DNA from: Prauserella flavalba
Lineage (GTDB): Bacteria > Actinomycetota > Actinomycetes > Mycobacteriales > Pseudonocardiaceae
DNA: 64,000 nucleotides
Reading direction: 5' to 3'
NCBI RefSeq assembly: GCF_003202235.1
Contig: NZ_MASU01000022.1
Location: forward strand, 1-64,000
Position numbers and translations under genes: made by a program. Below are positions 35,462 through 44,422 of this stretch, one piece after another. The notes beneath the pieces are model-generated. The model was not told where the DNA came from and did no database searches. It was given only the letters and a program-made list of their open reading frames with translations. The stretch's first letter is position 1. The number at the start of each line of letters is the position of its first letter.

Positions 35462-36086
35462 ATCCCGTCTCCTCCTGTTGTCCGAAGCGGGCGGACAGCA
35501 ACAGCGATTCGGTGCGCCGGACCGCAGCTGCCCGCTCCGCGCCGTTGTGGGTCAGTGCGCGCACGGGATCATTCGGGTCCCGACGGGCCCGCAGCTCCAC
35601 CATGCGCGTCCTGAACGAGACCGGCAGCCCGTCCGGACTCGTTGTCAGGTCGCAGTACCACAGCGCGTCCCGGACCGGACCGCGCTCGTCAGAGAACGCC
35701 GCGAGTTGGGGGCCGAGGCCCATCACAGCCGCGACCGACACCGCTCCCGAATGGTGGGCCACCAGCCCGCACACGCGGCCGGGTACACCGAGCCCGGCAA
35801 GGTAACGCGCACCGTCGAGCTGGTGCATGCCGCTCGTCCGCACCCCAGCGGCGTAACCGATGTCGTGCAGCCACGCCGCGGCGATCAGCGTCGGCCGGTC
35901 GTCGGCTGCGAAGGCAAGGGCGACCGCCTCCGCCTTGCGCCCGACACCCTGGCTATGCGCCCACCGTCGCGGAAGATGTACGGCGAGCAGCCGCCAGGAC
36001 GTCATCTGTGCCCATTTCTCCAGCGGTGCGCCGCCACGGTACGGCTCGACCGGGCCGAGCCCACCGCCCATCAGCGCCAGTGACAT
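35442..36086 (-). CDS. HD-domain phosphohydrolase
   Basis: A 214-residue protein with the metal-binding HD pattern: His in RWAHSQGVGRKAE, HD in AAWLHDIGYA (about residues 72-81), His in VAHHSG and Asp in WYCDLTTSPDG. It probably hydrolyses a nucleotide or other phosphate. The order HD protein then membrane protein, with a small membrane protein just upstream, suggests a three-gene unit. Confidence 0.82.
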   Translation of the reverse strand: MSLALMGGGLGPVEPYRGGAPLEKWAQMTSWRLLAVHLPRRWAHSQGVGRKAEAVALAFAADDRPTLIAAAWLHDIGYAAGVRTSGMHQLDGARYLAGLGVPGRVCGLVAHHSGAVSVAAVMGLGPQLAAFSDERGPVRDALWYCDLTTSPDGLPVSFRTRMVELRARRDPNDPVRALTHNGAERAAAVRRTESLLLSARFGQQEETGYGRPAP

Positions 36087-36090
36087 TCGA

Positions 36091-36294
36091 TCACCCTCCG
36101 CTCGGCCGCGGTGCGGGCAACACCCCGATCACCAGTCCCATGAACGCCGGGACGTTCAGCCAGACCACGACGCGGATCCCGGCCACGACGACCACGACGG
36201 CGTACCCGAGCAGAAGTGCGCACACGGCCGGCAGGTGGCCGCGGGAGGGTCCCACACCGTCCAATGAGGCCCGCAGGCCCCGAGGCTCCTCCAT
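36091..36294 (-). CDS. Small two-helix membrane protein
   Basis: A 67-residue protein, MEEPRGLRASLDGVGPSRGH, followed by two hydrophobic stretches (CALLLGYAVVVVVAGIRVVV and LNVPAFMGLVIGVLPA). It ends 4 bases before the HD-domain gene in the same orientation. There is no recognised family and the ribosome site is weak, so the start could lie further upstream. Confidence 0.45.
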   Translation of the reverse strand: MEEPRGLRASLDGVGPSRGHLPAVCALLLGYAVVVVVAGIRVVVWLNVPAFMGLVIGVLPAPRPSGG

Positions 36295-36998
36295 TCGCCC
36301 GAGATTAGGGTGGCGGCACCCTGCGCTGCTCATCCTGGCCGGGTGAGACGGACCCCGCCGGGACGTTGGCCGCCGGAGCGGCCATCCCGGTGGAACGGTG
36401 ACCAGACCGCGCCGAGCGAGGAACGGGGCGCACTCCTCACCCATCTCGGGTGAGGACGCGCGCTGTCGGCCCGGGAGGCAGTGGGTGAAGGAGGACGGCG
36501 GCTATAGCGGCAAGCGCGGAGTACGACGATCGCGGCGCGCATCCCCGGAATCGGAATTGATCCAGCGAGGGCAGTACCCACCGACGCGCTGCGGTTGTCG
36601 AGGTGTTCGGCGGTTCGCGGCCTCACTGCTGCACTCGTCGGCACAGTAACGACCGTGACGCTGCCCAACTGGGGCAGGCGCGCCAGTTCCCAGCGCGGCG
36701 AGCAGCATCGGCACCATGTCGGTCTCCGCGTGTAGAGCGTGATCAGGGTTGGATCCAGGTCACCGTCCTGTCCAGGTCGCTCGTGGTGGGAGAGTTCATG
36801 ACCGAGGTGTCCAGTGTCCTCGGGAACCGGCCCGGCCGCGAGCGTGAGCAGCACCGTTCCGCCACGGTGCCGCGTCGTTGCCGTCGCCCGCATCCCGAAA
36901 CCGTCAGGGAACAGCGGCCCCGTGTGCTCACCTTTGACAGGCGAAGAACGGTGTCGAGTGCCGGGGCACGGTGGTGGTCTTCCGGATAGGAGACGGCC
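36295..36998. other. Gene-poor stretch
   Basis: About 700 bases with no supportable gene. It contains a perfect 8-bp hairpin CCTCACCC-N5-GGGTGAGG at 36435-36455. Several short frames on minus have biased composition but shift phase and lack family motifs, so a decayed gene is possible. Confidence 0.45.
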
Positions 36999-37330
36999 AT
37001 GGCCGAGCAGACCCTCACGGACGGAGGCGTCCGGACACCCGGCACGGCGGCGGCCCGGCGGGGCCGCGGCCGGGTTGTGTCCGGCGCGATGATGTTGATC
37101 CTCGCCGGGCTGTTCACGGCGATCACGGCTTTGTCGCCTTGGTCGCGAACCAACACCGCGTCATCGGTCCCGAGGGCACGTTGGTCTTCGACCTCAACAG
37201 CTGAAGCTGGATCCAACCCGCGGTCGGCGTATTCACATTCGGGACTGGCATCGCGCTCGCGAGCGGGGCGATCCGGGCCCGGGCAGTCGCGGTGCGGTCC
37301 ACGATGGCCATGACCCTCGATGGCTCGTGA
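36999..37330 (+). pseudogene. DUF7144-like membrane protein, frameshifted with an internal stop
   Basis: The N-terminus (MAEQTLTDGGV, then GRVVSGAMMLILAGLFTAIT) is in one frame. The continuation FVALVANQHRVIGPEGTLVF is in another frame after a one-base loss near 37131. An in-frame TGA at 37202 interrupts what was probably NSWSWIQ, and the rest (WIQPAVGVFTFGTGIALASG) runs to 37330. The pattern matches the intact gene at 46160: first helix, Tyr/Val-rich extracytoplasmic loop, Trp-x-x-x second helix. It overlaps the YihY start by 11 bases. Confidence 0.7.
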
Positions 37331-38210
37331 TCTGGGCGGTCGTGGCGCACGGCCGCGCATAAGCAGCACGGCGGCGCGGGCGATGCGCCATGCGTTCGTC
37401 TCGACGGCCAGCCGGTACCGCTGGGTGCGGCTGACCGGCGAGTTGGTTCGGCGCGACCACGAGATCGTCGGCACTCTGCTGGCGGCCGCGCTGGCCTTTA
37501 GGATCTTCGTCTGGTTGCTGCCCTGCGCCCTGATCATTGCTGGGTTGCTCGGGTTCGGGTCGTCCGGTGGGCGGACCCTGTCGGAACTCGCCAGGGACAC
37601 CGGCCTCAGCCCGCTCACCGCGAGCCTGCTGGAGAACGTCGGGAAGCAGGCGGAGCAGAGCCGGATGCTCGCCATCGGTGTCGGCGTCGGTTCGCTGGCG
37701 CTGGCCTCTGTCGCCCTGGGCCGGGCGCTGGACGGCGTGGTCAACCGGGTCCGGCCCGGCGCCTGCCCACGGGATGCGACCGCCCTCGTCCGGGCGGGCC
37801 GCTATAGCGCGGTCCTGTTGGGCACCGTCGCGGCGTGCCTCGGCGGGCCGCTGCTGAGGTCCGTTCTGCACATCCCCATGGTCGTGCTCTCGATCGTGAT
37901 GGTCGCCGTGTTCACCCTTTTGGGACTGCCGTTGCTGCGTGCTGGCCAACCGGGCCCCTCCAGCGCGCTACTTCCCGGGGCAATCCTTTTCGGGCTCGGC
38001 CTGGAAGCGCTGCGGACGGCCGCCGTTCAGTTCCTGCCAGGCAAGCTGTCGCGCGCGTCGGAGCTGTACGGGACGCTCGGCGTGGCGGCCGCCCTGCTGG
38101 TCTGGCTCATGCTCATGGCCCGGTTCATCGTGCTGGCCCACGTACTCAACCTCCTGCTATTGAAACAGGAGAACCCTCCACGGAGGAGTTCCGATGACAA
38201 TGCCCCCTGA
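37320..38210 (+). CDS. YihY/BrkB-family membrane protein
   Basis: A 296-residue integral membrane protein with about six hydrophobic segments and the family's conserved N-terminal region (ELVRRDHEIVGTLLAAALAF then LPCALIIAGLLGFG). Despite the old RNase BN name, the family is of unknown function. A downstream start at 37383 (MRHAFVSTAS) is possible because no ribosome site precedes 37320. The last 17 bases overlap the LapA-like gene. Confidence 0.8.
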   Translation: MARDLGGRGARPRISSTAARAMRHAFVSTASRYRWVRLTGELVRRDHEIVGTLLAAALAFRIFVWLLPCALIIAGLLGFGSSGGRTLSELARDTGLSPLTASLLENVGKQAEQSRMLAIGVGVGSLALASVALGRALDGVVNRVRPGACPRDATALVRAGRYSAVLLGTVAACLGGPLLRSVLHIPMVVLSIVMVAVFTLLGLPLLRAGQPGPSSALLPGAILFGLGLEALRTAAVQFLPGKLSRASELYGTLGVAAALLVWLMLMARFIVLAHVLNLLLLKQENPPRRSSDDNAP

Positions 38211-38487
38211 GGGCGCCCCGCCACCGACGCCCACGAAGAAGGTCCCGGTCAAGCTGATCGTCGCGGCAGCGCTCGTCGCACTCGCCGTGACCTTCATCCT
38301 GCAGAACCGCCAAACCGTGGACATCCGCGTGTTCACCACGACGATCAGCGGCCCGCTCTGGGCCGCGCTGACCGGCGTGCTCATACTCGGCGTACTCGTC
38401 GGGCTCCTGCTGGCCCGCGGCGGCCGCCGCGGCAAACGGGAGCACCCTCCCGGGTATGGGCCACGTCGATCATGGCGAGGTGGGTGA
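38194..38487 (+). CDS. LapA-like (DUF1049) membrane protein
   Basis: A 97-residue protein with two transmembrane helices (about 20-38 and 53-74) separated by LQNRQTVDIRVFTTTIS, the Asn-rich loop typical of LapA/YciS proteins. The Arg/Lys-rich C-terminus is cytoplasmic. GGAGGAG before the ATG is a strong ribosome site located inside the YihY coding end. Confidence 0.85.
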   Translation: MTMPPEGAPPPTPTKKVPVKLIVAAALVALAVTFILQNRQTVDIRVFTTTISGPLWAALTGVLILGVLVGLLLARGGRRGKREHPPGYGPRRSWRGG

Positions 38488-38667
38488 ACACCCTGGTGTT
38501 GCCGGTCTTGCACGTCCTGCGGGAGCGACCCTCGCGCTCCTGTTCTGGGCGGTCACCGGCAGCCTCGGGACTGCTCGTGCCTCGGCCGGCCTGATTGGCC
38601 TGGGCGCTGCTCGCCTGGCTGGGGGATCGAAAGATGCGCCGCGGGGAACGCGGGGCGGGTGCACCGG

Positions 38668-41244
38668 TCAGCCGAAGCCTAGCTCCCTGGCCGCCACGAT
38701 GGCCGCCCGGCGGTTGTTCACGCCGAGCTTGGCGTAGATGGCGCGCACGTGGGTCTTCACCGTGTTGACCGAAACCCTCAGCGTCGAGGCCACCTCGTCG
38801 AGCGGCTGCGGTGAGGCTGCCAGGCGCACCAGCACGGCGCGCTCTCGGCCGGTCAGCACCGTCGCGGCCAGGTCAGCCCCGGCAGCGGCGAAGGTGTGTC
38901 GGACCTCCGCCGCGAACGACTCGGCATCACCGAACCCGCCCGTCTGGTCGAGCAACAGCCTGCGGACATCCGGCTCGACGTGTGCGAACGGGCGGATGGT
39001 CCGGCCGGGCGCTGCGAGCGCGAGCGCCCGGTCGAGCGCACTGCGGGCCTTGGTACGGCAATCGAGCCGCAGCGCCGCGGCCGCCTCGAGCAGGTCAAGC
39101 TCGGCTTTCGTGCCGGGAACCAGCTGGGGTACGCCCGGCTCGCGTGCGGCGACGAGGGCTCGTTCGGTTCCGTCCAGGTCGCCACGCGCAAAGCGGGTGC
39201 GCGCCACGGTCAGGTGCCCTTCGGCCGTCGGGCCGAGACGGTGCGCGCCCCATTCGGCCACCTCACGGGCGAGCGGGAACTGCGCCAGGTTCAACGCGCA
39301 CTGGTGTTCCAGGACCATCGCCATCGCGGCGAGCTGTCGCGGCACCGGCGCTTCGGCAAGGTCGGCCCGGTTCTCGTGTAACAAGCGCAGCCCGGCCACC
39401 CGCTCCCCGCCGTCGAACCGGGCCACGCCCTCGACGACCGCGGCCGCGAAACGCAGCACGGGTGAGTCGGCACCCTCCAGCTTCGCGGCGCACTCGAGAG
39501 CACCGAACGGATCCGCCTGCAACAGCCGCACGAAGCCGAGCATCGCGTGGCACACGGCCAGCCACGGCGACTGTTCCCAGGTGCCCTGCCCGGCGAGAGC
39601 GAGTGCCAGCTCGCAGTACTCCGCCATGACGGCATGCTCACCGGTGACGGCAGCCAGCAGAGCCTGCGCAGTCTTGGTGTGCACTGCGAGGTAGTGCAGG
39701 TCCTGCTCGTCGCTGAGCCGGTCGGCGGCCTCGAGTTCCCGGCCTGCCCCCGGGTAGTCGCGGTCGGCGAGCAGCGCGAGTCCGTGGTCGAGCCGTTCCC
39801 AGGCCTCCATCGTCGTCGAGAAGCAGGTCCCGTCGTCTCCCGGAACCGGCCTGCGACCGCATGCCAGCGCGTGCGCCGACACGACGAGCCGGCGGAACGC
39901 GGCGAGCCGCTCGTCCTCATGGGACGGCCATGCCTGGGCGCTGCGCGCGATGTCCGATTCGGCCGTGGTGAGGTCGCCAAGTTCGAGGTGTGCGAGGCCA
40001 GAGAAGAGCAGCAGCCACGGGTCTCGGGCGACGGTGGTCCCCGCGGCGGTCAGCCCGCGAAGCACCAGCCCCGGCCAGCCGTCGAGAAGCATGTCCACCC
40101 CGAGGCCGTGCAACAGGTTCGCGGCGGCCCGCTCGTCACCGGTCTGCTCGGCGTGCCGAAGCGCCTCCCGGGGACTGTCGTGGTCGGCGAACCAGGCGGC
40201 CGCCCGGTGGTGCAGTGTGGTGACCAGCTCAGGCTGGTGGCGGGTGAGCTCGGCCCGGAGGTACGCGCGGAGCATCGGATGGAGCTGATACCACAGCTGC
40301 TCGCCGTCCACCGCGGTCACCAGTACGCCGTCGCGTTCGAGGCCAGCGAGAACGTCACCGACGTCGTCGCGCCCGGTCAGCGACGCGGCCAGCCGCGGCG
40401 ACACCTGCTCGCATACGCTCAGCATCGCGAGCAGGGCCCGGTTGTCCGCGGCCAGGTGTGACAGCACTTCACCGGTGAGGAAGTCGGCCACCGTGTGGTC
40501 GTGGCTCACGTACTCCGAGAGCAGGCGTTCGGGGTCACCGGTGAGGCGCAGCGAGCGAGCGGCCAGCCGGATCCCTGCGGCCCACCCGTCGGTCTGGGCG
40601 ACCAGGCGCTTCAGCTGGCCGTCGGTGAGCGTGACGCCCGAGCGCGCGAGAAGCTCGCGCGCCTCGACCTGTCCGAACCGCAACCCGTCGGCCCGGAGCT
40701 CAGTCAGGCGTCCCTGCACCCGCAGCCGGGCCAGCGGTAGCGGTGGATCCGACCGGGCCGACAGCACCAGCCGGAGATTGCGCGGCTGGTGGCGGATTAT
40801 CGTCGCCAGCACGCGCAGGGCGGCCCTGCCGGGGACCTCCTGCAGGTTGTCCAGCACCAGGACCAGTCGCCCAGGCAGGGCCTCGATGGCGTCGGCGAGT
40901 TCGGTAACGGCGGTGACGATGTCACCGGGCGGCACAGAGGAATCGGTTTGCGCCGGCGCGGGTGGCGCGTGCTCCCCGATTGCCGACAGTAGGGCCGCCA
41001 GGAAGTGTTCCGCGCTGTCGTCGTCATGGTCGAGGGAGACCCACACGGCATCGGACCGCGTGGCGATCCACTCGGCGAGCAGTAACGTCTTACCGAAACC
41101 GGCCGGTGCGCAGACCAGCGTGACGTCGGAGGAAGCCACAGCATGCGAGAGCCAGGTGCACAGCCCGGCACGATGGACGAGGTTTCCGGGCAGCCGGGGC
41201 GGGACCAACTTGATCTGGGACACTGACCAGCGCCGCCCGGTCAT
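38668..41244 (-). CDS. Large LuxR-family ATP-binding regulator (LAL/MalT-like), copy 1
   Basis: An 858-residue signal-transduction ATPase. Walker A CAPAGFGKTLLLAEW is at about residues 46-60, and VWVSLDHDDDSAEHFLAALL is typical of MalT-like STAND proteins. A long helical repeat region follows, then a C-terminal LuxR helix-turn-helix (LTGRERAVLVRLAASPQ, LRVSVNTVKTHVRAIYAKLG). The start at 41244 has GCAGGAGAG upstream and is preferred to 41268. A second LAL gene lies upstream in the same direction. The effector and targets are unknown. Confidence 0.88.
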   Translation of the reverse strand: MTGRRWSVSQIKLVPPRLPGNLVHRAGLCTWLSHAVASSDVTLVCAPAGFGKTLLLAEWIATRSDAVWVSLDHDDDSAEHFLAALLSAIGEHAPPAPAQTDSSVPPGDIVTAVTELADAIEALPGRLVLVLDNLQEVPGRAALRVLATIIRHQPRNLRLVLSARSDPPLPLARLRVQGRLTELRADGLRFGQVEARELLARSGVTLTDGQLKRLVAQTDGWAAGIRLAARSLRLTGDPERLLSEYVSHDHTVADFLTGEVLSHLAADNRALLAMLSVCEQVSPRLAASLTGRDDVGDVLAGLERDGVLVTAVDGEQLWYQLHPMLRAYLRAELTRHQPELVTTLHHRAAAWFADHDSPREALRHAEQTGDERAAANLLHGLGVDMLLDGWPGLVLRGLTAAGTTVARDPWLLLFSGLAHLELGDLTTAESDIARSAQAWPSHEDERLAAFRRLVVSAHALACGRRPVPGDDGTCFSTTMEAWERLDHGLALLADRDYPGAGRELEAADRLSDEQDLHYLAVHTKTAQALLAAVTGEHAVMAEYCELALALAGQGTWEQSPWLAVCHAMLGFVRLLQADPFGALECAAKLEGADSPVLRFAAAVVEGVARFDGGERVAGLRLLHENRADLAEAPVPRQLAAMAMVLEHQCALNLAQFPLAREVAEWGAHRLGPTAEGHLTVARTRFARGDLDGTERALVAAREPGVPQLVPGTKAELDLLEAAAALRLDCRTKARSALDRALALAAPGRTIRPFAHVEPDVRRLLLDQTGGFGDAESFAAEVRHTFAAAGADLAATVLTGRERAVLVRLAASPQPLDEVASTLRVSVNTVKTHVRAIYAKLGVNNRRAAIVAARELGFG

Positions 41245-41257
41245 CCACTCTCCTGCC

Positions 41258-41279
41258 CTGTCGCGCATGGGCGCGACAG
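41258..41279. promoter_or_regulatory. Inverted repeat just upstream of LAL copy 1
   Basis: CTGTCGCG (41258-41265) and CGCGACAG (41272-41279) are perfect 8-bp arms with a 6-base spacer. The site lies 14-35 bases before the preferred start in the 89-base gap between the two LAL genes. It could be an operator or an attenuating hairpin in the leader. Confidence 0.4.
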
Positions 41280-41333
41280 TATGGAGCGGACAACACTGCC
41301 GGTAGGGCCAAGGGGCCCCAGAAGACGATATTT

Positions 41334-43991
41334 CTACTCCACCAATTCAGCACGCTCGCTGTCGAGAAGTCCCCGAGCGACCGCGACGGCGACGGCGTCC
41401 CGCCGTCGCGTGACGCCCAGTTTCGCGTAGATGCCGCGGACGTGGGTCTTGACCGTGTTCGGCGAGACCGTCAGATCGTCCGCGATCTCCTCGATCGACC
41501 GCAGTGTGGGCAACAGCCGCAGGACGCTGCGCTCGCGCTCGGTCAGCGGGTCGGGAATCGCATCGACACCGAGACCGCGCCGGCGTGCGAGCAGTTTCGC
41601 GGCGAAAGTGTCCCGTGTCCCCAGCCTGCCCAGCAATGCGGTCAGCACCGCGATCACCTCGTCCGGCGCGAACACGAAGGGCAACACCACATCTTGGCGT
41701 TGGGCGGCGGACAGGGCGTCGCCGACGAGCCTGCGCGCGCCGTCGGGTTCCCCATAGTGCAGGGAGATCCGAGCCTGCAGGAGGCGGGCTTCAATGCCCG
41801 ACCACGGCAGGAGGGCAGGCATGCTCCCGTCCAGGACCGGTTGCAGCGTCTTCGCCGCCGAGCCATGGCGGCCGAGCGCGACCTTCCCGCGCGCCCTCAT
41901 CACGAGCAGCTCCGCGGTGTGCCCGATCTGGCTCTGGCACCACCCCACCACCTCACGGGCCTGGTACCCGGCACCGAGCAATAGCGCCGCCCGATGCTCC
42001 AGCACGCCGGCGAGCGCCGCGTACTCCCGCTGCAGAGCCCGGCCGCCCAGCTCGAGACGCGCTCGGCGCATCCGGCGCAGGCCGCTGTGCCGTTCCCCCG
42101 AATCGAACTCCGCGGCACCACCGAGCATTTCCGCCGCAACCCTGAGGTTGCCACCGACCCGCGACGCCGGTCCGCTGGTGGAGCTGACGATCCGGGCGAC
42201 GTGCCGCGCGCACTGCTCCGGTTCCGCCTTCAGCAGTGCGCGGTAGGCCAGCAGCACACCCATCGTCGCGCCCTCGATCGTTCCCAGCGCATCGGAACCG
42301 ATGTCCGCCGACTGCAGGCGGGCGATCCGGTCCACCGATCGGAAATCGCCCTCAAGAGCCGCGATCTGGCCGAGCATCGTCAAGGCCCGGACGGCGACGT
42401 GGCGCTGACCTGCCTCGCCAGCCCGCCGCACGACCGCCTCCAGCCGACCCCGCACCGCGCTGTGCTGGCCGGTCAGCAGAGTCTCCGTCTCCCGCTGCAC
42501 AACGGCCAGCGCCTCGAGGTCGGCCTCGCGAGCGAGGTCAGGGTCGACCGCGTGGGCCGTGCGCGTGATCTCCGCATGGTCACCGTCCAGCTGCACCCTC
42601 CGGGACCGTGTGAGCTGCCGCAGCACCACCAGTTCCGGCGGGGCGTCGGCCGGCCAGGCAGCATCGGCGTGACGCAAGTGCAGATCGGCGGTTCCGGTCT
42701 CTCCTGCCTCGAGGCTGAGCGCGGCGGCGATCAGCGCCAGCAGCGGGGTACGCGCCACGAGGCCTTCGTCAAGGACGCCGAGGGCCTGCCGCAGCACGGT
42801 GTGCTCGCCGATGAGAAAGAGCATCACCGCGTGGGTCCGCAGCAGAACCACCGTGCGGCCGTCATCCCCGGCGCGGGCGCAATGTGCCAGCGCCGACGCG
42901 GGAGCGCCCCGGCGCTCGAACCAGGCGACGGCGAGTAGGTGCTGGCCGCTGAACCGGTCCGGGTCGCGACGTCCGAGATCAGCGAGCAGATAGGTGCGCA
43001 GCAGGGGCAGGATCCGGTAGCCCTCGGAGGTGTCCGTCTCTCGCACGGCGAGGTCCTCGGCCGCGAGATCGTGCAACAGGGCCGCGGCGTCGGACTGTCC
43101 GGAAAGGATCACTGCCAGCTCCGGTGACAGATCCCCGCACACGCTGACCAGACGCAGGAACTCCTGAACGGGGTCGTCGAAGCCGGTGAGGACCTCCTGG
43201 GCGAGGTAGTCCGCCAGCGCGCGGTCGTGCCCGGCGAGGAACTCGTTGAGATTGCCTTCCCGCGCGGCCGAGGACGCGGCCAGCCGCAGGGCGACAGCCC
43301 ACCCGTCGGCCTCGCAAACCAGGCGGTCGAGCGTCTCGGAGGTCACCACCGCGCCGCTGACGGCGAACAGCGACCGCGCCTCGACCGAGGTGAAGCGCAG
43401 GTCGTTGGTGCCCATCTCGGTAAGCCTGTCGGCCAAGCGCAGTCGCGCCAGGGGAACCGGAGGTTCCCGTCGGCCGGACAGCACCAGCCGCACGCCCGCG
43501 GGCTGGTGCCGGACCAGCGCCTCCAGCGCTCGCCGCGGCCCCGCGCCCACGAGCTCCTCCACGTCATCGAGGATCAGGAAGACCGGAGTTTCCAGCGCAT
43601 CGAGCGCGTCAGCCACCTCGGCGAGGAAACCCGGGTCGGCGCTCGGATCGTCGGGCACCCCGAGCGTGCGCAGCGGGCTGCTGGCCGGAACGCCGGGTTG
43701 TGCCGCGAGCGCGTCGAGAACCGCCGACCACAGCCGGCGGTCGTCGCGGTCGTACGCGTCCAGCGACACGAGCGCGGTCACGGCATCGTCCATGCGGAGC
43801 GCCCATTCGCTCAGCAGCAGGGTCTTGCCGGTGCCCGCTGGCGCGCACAGGACGGACACCGGTTGTTCCGTGGCGCGGTCCAGCAGCCCGAGCAAGCGCG
43901 GACGGGAGACGAAGTGCACCGGCAGATCCGGCACCGTGATCTTCGTCCTCGGCACGCGTCTGCGCCCTTTCCCGATCAGCGGGTCCCGCAT
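41334..43991 (-). CDS. Large LuxR-family ATP-binding regulator (LAL/MalT-like), copy 2
   Basis: An 885-residue protein organised like copy 1: Walker A CAPAGTGKTLLLSEW (about residues 52-66), a winged/helical STAND module, long helical repeats, and a C-terminal LuxR domain (LTERERSVLRLLPTLRS, LTVSPNTVKTHVRGIYAKLG). GAGAGGG gives suitable spacing to the ATG at 43991 (MRDPLIGKG). It is divergent from the small-protein gene at 44168. The two LAL proteins are diverged paralogues. Confidence 0.88.
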   Translation of the reverse strand: MRDPLIGKGRRRVPRTKITVPDLPVHFVSRPRLLGLLDRATEQPVSVLCAPAGTGKTLLLSEWALRMDDAVTALVSLDAYDRDDRRLWSAVLDALAAQPGVPASSPLRTLGVPDDPSADPGFLAEVADALDALETPVFLILDDVEELVGAGPRRALEALVRHQPAGVRLVLSGRREPPVPLARLRLADRLTEMGTNDLRFTSVEARSLFAVSGAVVTSETLDRLVCEADGWAVALRLAASSAAREGNLNEFLAGHDRALADYLAQEVLTGFDDPVQEFLRLVSVCGDLSPELAVILSGQSDAAALLHDLAAEDLAVRETDTSEGYRILPLLRTYLLADLGRRDPDRFSGQHLLAVAWFERRGAPASALAHCARAGDDGRTVVLLRTHAVMLFLIGEHTVLRQALGVLDEGLVARTPLLALIAAALSLEAGETGTADLHLRHADAAWPADAPPELVVLRQLTRSRRVQLDGDHAEITRTAHAVDPDLAREADLEALAVVQRETETLLTGQHSAVRGRLEAVVRRAGEAGQRHVAVRALTMLGQIAALEGDFRSVDRIARLQSADIGSDALGTIEGATMGVLLAYRALLKAEPEQCARHVARIVSSTSGPASRVGGNLRVAAEMLGGAAEFDSGERHSGLRRMRRARLELGGRALQREYAALAGVLEHRAALLLGAGYQAREVVGWCQSQIGHTAELLVMRARGKVALGRHGSAAKTLQPVLDGSMPALLPWSGIEARLLQARISLHYGEPDGARRLVGDALSAAQRQDVVLPFVFAPDEVIAVLTALLGRLGTRDTFAAKLLARRRGLGVDAIPDPLTERERSVLRLLPTLRSIEEIADDLTVSPNTVKTHVRGIYAKLGVTRRRDAVAVAVARGLLDSERAELVE

Positions 43992-44167
43992 CGTCATCCC
44001 TCTCGCTGATTCCGACAGTGTGCACACGGTGCGCGGCCAATTCCAGCCGCCGTGCGCATCTCACCCAGCACAGGCGAGGAAAGCGGCGGTCTCGACAGCG
44101 ACCGTGGCGGAGCTGGCACCAAGCAGGGGCCAGCGGCTGTCGAGAACCCCCGCGAGGAGGCGAACCG

Positions 44168-44422
44168 GTGCCGGAGATGAACTACGAGTTCCGCGTCCAC
44201 GGACGGTGCTCGCCGAGGCTTCGCGAAGCTGTGGCTGAGTACACCGACATGCGGATGGAGCCGGCCCCGCCCGAAACCATCATCTATAGCGCGGTCACCG
44301 ACCAGGCGCACCTTCACGGATTGCTGATGCTCCTGGAGGACTTCGGCCTACGGATCGTGTCAGTGCACCAGATTCCCGAGCTGCCACGCCCGGACCCGCG
44401 AACGGAGAACGGCGATGACTGA
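44168..44422 (+). CDS. Small conserved-looking protein, unknown function
   Basis: An 84-residue acidic soluble protein (MPEMNYEFRVHGRCS, ETIIYSAVTDQAHLHGLLML, FGLRIVSVHQIPE). GAGGAGG about 7 bases upstream fixes the GTG at 44168 rather than the ATG at 44177. The predicted beta-alpha-beta pattern with a central VTDQAHLHGLL helix looks ACT- or ferredoxin-like in fold, but this is only an impression. It overlaps the membrane protein gene downstream by 8 bases and is divergent from LAL copy 2. Confidence 0.75.
   Translation: MPEMNYEFRVHGRCSPRLREAVAEYTDMRMEPAPPETIIYSAVTDQAHLHGLLMLLEDFGLRIVSVHQIPELPRPDPRTENGDD

Noticed and set aside
36743-37744. Minus-strand frame of 333 codons across the DUF7144/YihY region
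   Set aside because: It overlaps the recognisable YihY N-terminus and the DUF7144 relic on the plus strand and lacks any family feature or start signal.
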